This document shows positions 1 to 4,873 of a DNA stretch of 9,812 nt, in pieces. The notes under the pieces are model-generated. The model saw only the letters and a program-made list of their open reading frames with translations. It was not told where the DNA came from and searched no databases. Numbering within the stretch: the first letter of the stretch is position 1; each line of letters opens with the position of its first letter. Both the position numbers and the translations under genes were made by a program. Source of the stretch: Betaproteobacteria bacterium (GTDB lineage: Bacteria > Pseudomonadota > Gammaproteobacteria > Burkholderiales > UBA9220); assembly GCA_003519965.1 (NCBI GenBank), contig DOVS01000308.1:1-9812 (forward strand), read 5' to 3'.

Positions 1-396
1 CCACATACCAAAGATAATACTGGGGATGGCCGCCAGCAATTCGATGGCGGTGCCGAGCGGGCGTTTTAGCCAGCGCGGCGATAATTCGGTAAGGAACAAG
101 GCAATACCGAAGCTAATCGGGACGCCAATCAACATCGCAATGGTGGAGGTCGCCAAGGTGCCGAATATCGGCACCAGGGCGCCGAATTTCTGGGTGACGG
201 GATTCCAGGCGCTACTAACGAGGAAGCCGAGGCCGAAGGTCTTAATCGACGGATAACCACCGTAGATCAAGGAGGCGATAATGGCGAGCAGGATGAAAAG
301 AACAGCGATTGCGGATAGCTGCGTTATTATTTTAAATATAAAATCAATGAGTTGCTGTCGTGTGTGGGTTGCTTCTTGGTTGTTGTCGGACATCAT
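1..396 (-). CDS. pstC: Phosphate ABC transporter permease PstC, N-terminal part (gene cut by left edge)
   Basis: The minus strand encodes the first 132 residues of PstC, one of the two membrane permeases of the high-affinity PstSCAB phosphate importer in the inner membrane. A short polar N-terminus ([16 protein letters not shown]) is followed by a hydrophobic helix ([19 protein letters not shown]), then a second hydrophobic segment ([17 protein letters not shown]), and the [22 protein letters not shown] stretch typical of the cytoplasmic coupling region in PstC/PstA permeases. Two adjacent ATG codons (396 and 393) can serve as the start, and neither has a clear Shine-Dalgarno. The gene lies 111 bp downstream of pstS on the same strand, the usual order, with a hairpin between them. 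pstA, pstB and phoU would be expected beyond the edge. The family call is certain; the exact start is not. Confidence 0.93.
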   Translation of the reverse strand, partial: MMSDNNQEATHTRQQLIDFIFKIITQLSAIAVLFILLAIIASLIYGGYPSIKTFGLGFLVSSAWNPVTQKFGALVPIFGTLATSTIAMLIGVPISFGIALFLTELSPRWLKRPLGTAIELLAAIPSIIFGMW

Positions 397-433
397 CTCG
401 GTAGGCAAGCCAATATCGTGGAGTTGCAAATAT

Positions 434-458
434 AGGGGGCCGACTTGCTCGGCCCCCT
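434..458 (-). terminator. Hairpin between pstS and pstC (attenuator or partial terminator)
   Basis: A perfect 10-bp inverted repeat (AGGGGGCCGA, loop CTTGC, TCGGCCCCCT) lies between the pstS stop and the pstC start. On the minus strand it is followed by UAUAUUUGC, a poor U-tract, so it may terminate only part of the transcripts or protect the pstS 3' end. Such hairpins are a common way to make more binding protein than permease from one operon. The hairpin is seen directly; its role is inferred. Confidence 0.6.
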
Positions 459-507
459 AGCCGCCTATTATACCAATGGATAGAAAGGCTGGGTTATGGT
501 GCTTAAA

Positions 508-1548
508 TTATTTGTACACTGGATTGCCGTTAGTGTCCTTGATTTGCTTCCATTCCGCTTTAATCAGCTTCACCACCTTGTTCGGCATGGGGATGTAATC
601 CAGTTCGGCGGCCATGCCGTCGCCGTGCGCGTAGGCCCAGTCGAAGAATTGCAGCACATGCTTTGCGTTGGCGGGGTTGGTCTGCACCTTGTACATCAAG
701 ATGAAGGTCGCGCCGGTGATGGGCCAGCTATATCGACCAGGTTCGTCGGTCAGGATTTGATACATTCCCGGCGCGTGCGCCCAGTCGGCGCCGGCAGCCG
801 CGGCTTGGAAGGTCTTTTGCCGTGGCTTGATGTAGTGGCCGGCGCGGTTTTTCAGCAGGGCGTAGGTCATTTTGTTTTGCAACGCGTAGGCGTATTCGAC
901 ATAACCGATCGAACCATTGATCCGCTGCACATAAGAAGCGACACCCTCGTTGCCTTTGCCGCCGACGCCGGTTGGCCATGCGACGGAAGCATCGTTGCCT
1001 ACCTTGGTTTTCCACTCGGGGCTGACTTTGGATAAATAGTTGGTATAGATGAAGGTGGTGCCGGAGCCGTCGGAGCGATGTACGACGGTAATGGCGTGGT
1101 CGGGCAGATGGACGCCCTTGTTCAGTTTAGCGATGGCGGCATTGTTCCACTTCTTGATTTTACCCAGGTAAATATCGGCCAGCACGGTGCTATTCAATTT
1201 TAATTCGCCGGGTTTAACGCCTTTCAGATGGACGACCGGCACTACGCCGCCCATTACGGTCGGGAATTGCAGCAAACCGTGTTTGCGCAACACTTCTTCC
1301 TTGAGCGGCTTATCGGAGGCGCCGAAATCGACGGTCTTGGCGTAAATTTGCTTAATGCCGCCGCCGGAACCGATGGACTGATAATTAAGGCCGATGCCGG
1401 TTTCTTTTTTATAGGCGGTCGCCCATTTAGCGTAAATCGGGTAAGGGAAGGTTGCGCCCGCACCGGTGATATCGGCGGCGATGGCGGCGGTAGTAAAACC
1501 GAAGGCCAGGGTGGCGCCGGCGAGAATGCTACGACCGAAGGTGTTCAT
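508..1548 (-). CDS. pstS: Periplasmic phosphate-binding protein PstS
   Basis: This 346-residue protein captures inorganic phosphate in the periplasm and hands it to the PstCAB importer. Residues 1-24 form a Sec signal peptide (R6, a hydrophobic core, and cleavage after A22-I23-A24). The mature protein starts ADITGAGATFPYP, the hallmark of PstS, and continues with YQSIGSGGGIKQ, VDFGASDKPL and HRSDGSGTTFIYTNYLS, the segments that line the phosphate site. The length matches the family. The ATG at 1548 is preceded by AAGGGAG (1557-1563) at suitable spacing. A PHO box with a -10 element lies about 90 to 120 bp upstream of the start, so PhoB-dependent induction under phosphate limitation is expected. 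pstC follows on the same strand. Identification is very secure. Confidence 0.97.
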   Translation of the reverse strand: MNTFGRSILAGATLAFGFTTAAIAADITGAGATFPYPIYAKWATAYKKETGIGLNYQSIGSGGGIKQIYAKTVDFGASDKPLKEEVLRKHGLLQFPTVMGGVVPVVHLKGVKPGELKLNSTVLADIYLGKIKKWNNAAIAKLNKGVHLPDHAITVVHRSDGSGTTFIYTNYLSKVSPEWKTKVGNDASVAWPTGVGGKGNEGVASYVQRINGSIGYVEYAYALQNKMTYALLKNRAGHYIKPRQKTFQAAAAGADWAHAPGMYQILTDEPGRYSWPITGATFILMYKVQTNPANAKHVLQFFDWAYAHGDGMAAELDYIPMPNKVVKLIKAEWKQIKDTNGNPVYK

Positions 1549-1602
1549 GGGTAATTCTCCCTTTAAATTGGGTTTTAACGTCCGGGTGGTTCTTTAGGTA
1601 TG

Positions 1603-1629
1603 CGGGCGCCGGAAATAGCCCGGCGCCCG
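1603..1629 (-). other. GC-rich hairpin in the pstS 5' leader
   Basis: A perfect 10-bp inverted repeat (CGGGCGCCGG / CCGGCGCCCG, 7-nt loop at 1613-1619) sits just downstream of the predicted pstS promoter and about 55 bp before the start codon. No U-tract follows on either strand, so a simple terminator is unlikely. It could stabilise the 5' end of the pstS mRNA, or stop readthrough from the acyltransferase gene upstream on the same strand. The structure is seen; both roles are inference. Confidence 0.45.
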
Positions 1630-1636
1630 GCAGATA

Positions 1637-1670
1637 ACTGTATGAAACCTTTGTTTCAGGATGATGACAG
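1637..1670 (-). promoter_or_regulatory. PHO box and -10 element of pstS
   Basis: On the minus strand 1670-1653 reads CTGTCATCATCCTGAAAC. The first 7-mer matches the PhoB consensus CTGTCAT perfectly, and the second unit, 11 bp later, is weaker (CTGAAAC). A third partial unit (GTTTCAT) follows in the same 11-bp register. Exactly 10 bp after the two-unit box lies TACAGT (1642-1637), a 4-of-6 match to TATAAT. This is the spacing of PhoB-activated promoters, where the box replaces the -35 element. The position before pstS supports the call strongly. Confidence 0.8.
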
Positions 1671-1686
1671 TCGGGCCGGACGGGCG

Positions 1687-2445
1687 TCACTTGCCCAAGA
1701 AGTGTTTCGCATAGCGCTGGTTGACGCGCGACATCGGCATGAACACCAGTAAATCGGCGGTATTGAAGTCGGGGTCCCAGGCGGGTTCGCCGCAGATATA
1801 CGCGCCGACGCGCAGGTAGCCTTTAATCAGCGGCGGGGTGGGGATGTTAATGCGAATGCTTTGCTCCAGGGCTTTGAGCGGCAACGGGCAGCGGGGAAAG
1901 GTGCGCCATTCGATCGGACTCAGGTGGCTCTCCGCCAACTTGTGGTACAGGCTCGCGGCGATATGGCCGCCGTCGGCCATGCTGATGCTGGCGCAGCCGA
2001 TCAGATATTCGTAATTGTGGGTTTCCATATATTTAGCCAAGCCGGACCAGAGGAGTCCGATGGTCGCTCCATTCCGGTAATCGGCATGAACGCAGGAGCG
2101 GCCGATTTCCACCATGCGGTCGCTTAAATGCATTAATCGCGTGAGGTCGAATTCGGTATGGGAATAATAACCGCCGATTTTTTTGGCTTGCGCCGGGGGC
2201 AAGATGCGGTAAGTGCCGACGACTTCGTTGGAATCGCTGTCGCGCACGAGTAAATGGTCGCAGTAAGGATCGAAAATGTCCTTATCCAATCCATTTTCCG
2301 CCGAGGCGAGGCGCGCGCCCATTTCCTCGGCGAATACCTGGTAGCGCAGGCGTTGGGCCTCGCACACTTCCGATGCGGATTGCGCGATGCTGACGGTAAT
2401 GTGGCGTTTATTCCTGAGCTCGGTTTGCGTTTCCTGCAAGAGCAT
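1687..2445 (-). CDS. OlsB-like GNAT-family N-acyltransferase (ornithine lipid type)
   Basis: This 252-residue protein resembles the OlsB / Acetyltransf_5 branch of the GNAT fold. OlsB transfers a 3-hydroxyacyl chain from acyl carrier protein to the alpha-amino group of ornithine, the first step of ornithine lipid synthesis at the inner membrane. Family features are LRYQVFAEEMG (residues 33-43), the DPYCDHLLVRD strand (59-69), EVVGTYRILPP (74-84), and EIGRSCVHADYRNG (113-126) followed by LLWSGLAKY. The ATG at 2445 is chosen because GGAGG (2453-2457) lies 7 nt upstream; an ATG 21 bp further upstream lacks such a site. No OlsA acyltransferase gene is present here, so the substrate is inferred. 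The gene is divergent from a GT4 glycosyltransferase and lies upstream of pstS. Another amino acid acceptor remains possible. Confidence 0.8.
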   Translation of the reverse strand: MLLQETQTELRNKRHITVSIAQSASEVCEAQRLRYQVFAEEMGARLASAENGLDKDIFDPYCDHLLVRDSDSNEVVGTYRILPPAQAKKIGGYYSHTEFDLTRLMHLSDRMVEIGRSCVHADYRNGATIGLLWSGLAKYMETHNYEYLIGCASISMADGGHIAASLYHKLAESHLSPIEWRTFPRCPLPLKALEQSIRINIPTPPLIKGYLRVGAYICGEPAWDPDFNTADLLVFMPMSRVNQRYAKHFLGK

Positions 2446-2490
2446 GGGTGAGCCTCCAGTTTTCATCTCAAGTGGGTCGGTGATGGAGAA

Positions 2491-2524
2491 ACGGTAGAGG
2501 GATTGTGTGACGCTTGGGTTACGG
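2491..2524 (-). promoter_or_regulatory. Weak PHO-box-like site before the OlsB-like gene
   Basis: The minus strand at 2524-2507 reads CCGTAACCCAAGCGTCAC: two 7-mers with a 4-bp spacer, each matching CTGTCAY at 5 of 7 positions. Ten bp further lies TACCGT (2496-2491), a 3-of-6 match to TATAAT. Alone this would be unconvincing. Its support is the identical geometry to the pstS site and the position about 45 bp before the gene start. Confidence 0.35.
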
Positions 2525-2563
2525 AATCGTTAATTTTCGGTGACTTGGGGAAACGCCCCGTTG

Positions 2564-2595
2564 CATAGGACGTCCGCTGCTGCGGGCGTCCTATG
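2564..2595. repeat. 14-bp inverted repeat in the acyltransferase/glycosyltransferase divergent region
   Basis: CATAGGACGTCCGC and GCGGGCGTCCTATG form a 14-bp stem with a single G-T mismatch and a TGCT loop. It lies between the two predicted divergent promoters, so it is probably in neither transcript. Its right arm ends one base before the glycosyltransferase PHO box. It could be a binding site for another regulator or a relic terminator. Confidence 0.55.
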
Positions 2596-2596
2596 G

Positions 2597-2630
2597 CCGT
2601 CACGCTTTTGTCATTTATGCCCTTTAGGAT
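2597..2630 (+). promoter_or_regulatory. PHO box and -10 element of the GT4 glycosyltransferase
   Basis: Bases 2597-2614 read CCGTCACGCTTTTGTCAT: two 7-mers each matching CTGTCAY at 6 of 7, separated by 4 bp. Exactly 10 bp later comes TAGGAT (2625-2630), a 4-of-6 match to TATAAT. Transcription would begin near 2637, giving a leader of about 50 nt before the GTG at 2689. This also argues against an upstream ATG at 2593. PhoB control is inferred from motif quality and spacing. Confidence 0.65.
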
Positions 2631-2688
2631 AGACGAATCCGACCTGATTTTACAGGGCGGTTGCGATGACGAATCGAGGAGCGCGTGC

Positions 2689-3888
2689 GTGAAAATACTC
2701 ATGATTTCGGATGTCTACTTTCCCCGGATTAACGGTGTCTCGACTTCCATTTTCACATTTCGCCAGGAGCTTGAGCATCACGGGCACGCCGTGCATTTGA
2801 TCGCTCCGGATTACGGCCGGCCAACCGCGGACGAACAGTGGATTACGCGTATTCCGTCGCGCTATCTGCCGCTCGATCCAGAAGACCGGATGGCGAAGCT
2901 ATCGGCCATTATGGAGCTGTTGCCTGGATTGCGCAACCAGGGGTTCGACATCCTCCATATCCATACGCCATTCATCGCGCATCATGCCGGTATTCGGTTG
3001 GCTAAAGCGCTAGGGATTCCCGCAGTGGAAAGTTATCACACCTTTTTCGAGGAATATCTTTATTACTATGTTCCTTTTCTTCCCAAGAGTGTGATGCGCT
3101 TTGCGGCGCGGCATTTTTCCTACCGCCAATGCCATCAGGTCGACGCGCTGGTGACGCCCTCCGAGGCCATGCTGGAAGTGTTGCGCGGTTATGGCGTGCG
3201 CACCCAAGCGGATATTATTCCCACGGGGATCGAGCTGGAGCAATTTGCCGCCGGCAGCGGGGCGGCGTTCCGCGCGCGCTATGGCATCGACCCGGAGTGG
3301 CCGGTGCTGGTTCATGTGGGGCGCGTCGCCCACGAAAAAAATATCGGCTTTCTGCTGGAGGTTGTCGCGCGGGTGCGGCGGGTGGCGCCGGAAGTGCTGC
3401 TGATTGTCGCCGGAGAGGGGCCGGCGCTGAAAGCCCTGAAGCGAAAAGCCGTGGCGCTGGGTATTGGCGGTCATGTGTTGTTTGTCGGTTATCTCGATCG
3501 TCAGCGGGAATTACTGGATTGTTACCGGGCGGGCGACGCGTTCGTCTTTGCGTCGCGCACCGAAACACAGGGGCTGGTGCTGCTGGAAGCGATGGCGCTA
3601 GGCGTGCCGGTCGTATCCACGGCGGTTATGGGCACTCGGGACGTACTACGCCATGGCGAGGGCGCCTTGATTGCCGCGGAGCAGGTGGATGATTTCGCTG
3701 GGCAGGTTGTTCGCTTGCTTCAGGATACGGCGTTGCGTCGTCGCCTGAGCGCCGCCGCCACCGCTTATGCCGCGCAATGGTCGGCCGCGCGGATGGCGGA
3801 GCGGATGGCGGGTTTTTATCAGGAAGTGATTCAAAAAAGCCAGGAGCCGGTAGCGGCGTTTAGCCGCCGGCAGGGGGTGACGGGGTGA
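2689..3888 (+). CDS. GT4-family glycosyltransferase, probably glycolipid-forming
   Basis: This 399-residue GT-B fold enzyme belongs to glycosyltransferase family 4 (retaining, nucleotide-sugar dependent). The N-terminus KILMISDVYFPRINGVSTSI carries the GVST glycine loop. The donor half contains HVGRVAHEKNIGFL (from H209; R212 and K217 are the usual diphosphate contacts), the GEGPAL segment, and the E-x7-E motif at E292 and E300 within ASRTETQGLVLLEAMALGVPVV. The start is GTG 2689, with GAGGAG (2676-2681) 7 nt upstream; the protein then begins as GT4 relatives do. No signal peptide or membrane helix is seen, fitting a peripheral inner-membrane enzyme. The PHO box upstream and the OlsB-like neighbour suggest it glycosylates diacylglycerol when phosphate is scarce. 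The acceptor is not provable here; cell-envelope mannosylation is an alternative. Its last 29 bp overlap the convergent kinase-like gene. Confidence 0.85.
   Translation: MKILMISDVYFPRINGVSTSIFTFRQELEHHGHAVHLIAPDYGRPTADEQWITRIPSRYLPLDPEDRMAKLSAIMELLPGLRNQGFDILHIHTPFIAHHAGIRLAKALGIPAVESYHTFFEEYLYYYVPFLPKSVMRFAARHFSYRQCHQVDALVTPSEAMLEVLRGYGVRTQADIIPTGIELEQFAAGSGAAFRARYGIDPEWPVLVHVGRVAHEKNIGFLLEVVARVRRVAPEVLLIVAGEGPALKALKRKAVALGIGGHVLFVGYLDRQRELLDCYRAGDAFVFASRTETQGLVLLEAMALGVPVVSTAVMGTRDVLRHGEGALIAAEQVDDFAGQVVRLLQDTALRRRLSAAATAYAAQWSAARMAERMAGFYQEVIQKSQEPVAAFSRRQGVTG
3833..3871 (-). terminator. Intrinsic terminator of the cytidylate-kinase-like gene
   Basis: On the minus strand a GC hairpin (stem GCGGC/GCCGC at 3853-3867, extended by a GCCG/CGGC pair with a small bulge) is followed a few bases later by six Ts (3838-3833). 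The gene's own TAA stop sits in the loop. The element lies inside the 3' coding end of the convergent glycosyltransferase. The distance from hairpin to T-run is longer than ideal. Confidence 0.45.
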
Positions 3889-4594
3889 CGGCCGCACCGT
3901 CTCCCGGACGCCAACCGTAATGCGGCAGGGCGGCCGCGATCCACGCCGCCGCTTGTTCTGGCGCCTCGAGCCGGTCGGTGTTCAAAATCAGATCGAAGGC
4001 GGCCGGGTCGTTCAGGCGTTGGCGGAAGTGATCCCACACAAACTGACTGCGCTGGTGGTTCGTGTATTCGATCTGGCGCCGGGCTTCGGCGATGTCGATT
4101 TTACCTTCCGCCGCAAGCCGCACAGCGCATCGCTCCACGCTGCCGACAATGCGCAACCGGAATGCGCGGCGCTGCGCGAGAATGATATGCGCGCCGCGCC
4201 CGACAATAATTCCGCCATGACGGCTGATGGCGAGCACTACGTTAATCAGGTGACGGCGGTAATTGTCGGCGAGCAAGTTCTGGCCGGTGAGCAGCGATAA
4301 CACCCACTCGTCGCGCAGATCGCCGACTTTGTCATCTAGTTGCGCCAACAGATACTTATCCACTCCTGCGTTGCTCGACACGGCATCCAATATTTCCCGG
4401 TCGTAGACGGCGACGCCGAGCGCGCGGGCAAGGTGATCGGCTATTTTTTCGCCGCCGCCGCCATAGTCGCGCGATAGCGTAATCAGCGGCGGTGTTTCTT
4501 CCGGTCCGTGGGCGGGTTGCACCGCGCCATCGACCATGGCGCGCAGGAAGCTGATGGCGTCGGCGGATTTCATGGAGTGGAAGGTGCTGGTCAT
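3860..4594 (-). CDS. Cytidylate kinase-like family protein
   Basis: This protein of about 244 residues fits the Cytidylate_kin_2 family, P-loop proteins related to CMP kinase whose substrates are mostly unknown. After a polar leader, ISFLRAMVDGAV (14-25) is followed by a beta strand and a glycine-rich loop, ITLSRDYGGGGEKIADHLA (38-56), then ALGVAVYDREIL, matching the nucleotide-binding start of the family. Further on come GGIIVGRGAHIIL and RLRIVGSVERCAVRLA, corresponding to the core and NMP-binding segments. The start is uncertain: ATG 4594 is used, but 4642 and 4573 are in frame and none has a clear Shine-Dalgarno. The end overlaps the convergent glycosyltransferase by 29 bp. It is divergent from the EAL-CBS-GGDEF gene, and a possible PHO box with a good -10 lies upstream. 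It is not the housekeeping cmk, which lacks this N-terminal extension. Confidence 0.8.
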   Translation of the reverse strand: MTSTFHSMKSADAISFLRAMVDGAVQPAHGPEETPPLITLSRDYGGGGEKIADHLARALGVAVYDREILDAVSSNAGVDKYLLAQLDDKVGDLRDEWVLSLLTGQNLLADNYRRHLINVVLAISRHGGIIVGRGAHIILAQRRAFRLRIVGSVERCAVRLAAEGKIDIAEARRQIEYTNHQRSQFVWDHFRQRLNDPAAFDLILNTDRLEAPEQAAAWIAAALPHYGWRPGDGAAVTPSPPAGG

Positions 4595-4714
4595 AAGGTA
4601 TTGGCGTATAAATGTAGTGATTGTGAACGATACGGCGGGCATGCGCTTGGCAAGACGCGCGCCCCTGTTTCGAGCATATGGCTGCCCGCAGATAATTTAG
4701 GCAAAATTAATCAA

Positions 4715-4748
4715 ATAATAACATGAGAAATTTAAAGTTTCATGACAA
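4715..4748 (-). promoter_or_regulatory. Possible PHO box and -10 of the cytidylate-kinase-like gene
   Basis: The minus strand at 4748-4731 reads TTGTCATGAAACTTTAAA: a 6-of-7 match to CTGTCAT, a 4-bp spacer, then a 4-of-7 unit. Exactly 10 bp later stands TATTAT (4720-4715), a 5-of-6 match to TATAAT. The second unit is poor and the region is AT-rich, so chance is a real alternative, but the geometry equals that of the pstS site. Confidence 0.4.
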
Positions 4749-4767
4749 CAAGCGGTGTTTAGCGGGA

Positions 4768-4801
4768 ATGTCACGAAATTGACACCAAAGCGTGCTACTT
4801 T
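4768..4801 (+). promoter_or_regulatory. Possible PHO box / sigma70 promoter of the EAL-CBS-GGDEF gene
   Basis: Bases 4768-4785 read ATGTCACGAAATTGACAC, two units (6 of 7 and 5 of 7 against CTGTCAY) with a 4-bp spacer, followed 10 bp later by TACTTT (4796-4801; 3 of 6). The same stretch contains a perfect -35 TTGACA (4779-4784) with TCCAAT 16 bp downstream (4 of 6). An ordinary sigma70 promoter is thus an equally good reading. Confidence 0.4.
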
Positions 4802-4873
4802 CCAATGCGTGGGGAATCGTTAACTTTTCGGCTTTCATTTCGGTCTGGCGGATTATTACGATAGGGGAGTAGC

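Noticed and set aside
496..1035. Long plus-strand open frame antisense to pstS
   Set aside because: It is the mirror of a GC-rich coding region, and its product resembles no family known to me.
2593..2688. An upstream in-frame ATG that would lengthen the glycosyltransferase by 32 residues
   Set aside because: It lies in the arm of the inverted repeat and upstream of the predicted -10, and has no ribosome site. The GTG at 2689 has GAGGAG at good spacing and gives the family's usual N-terminus.
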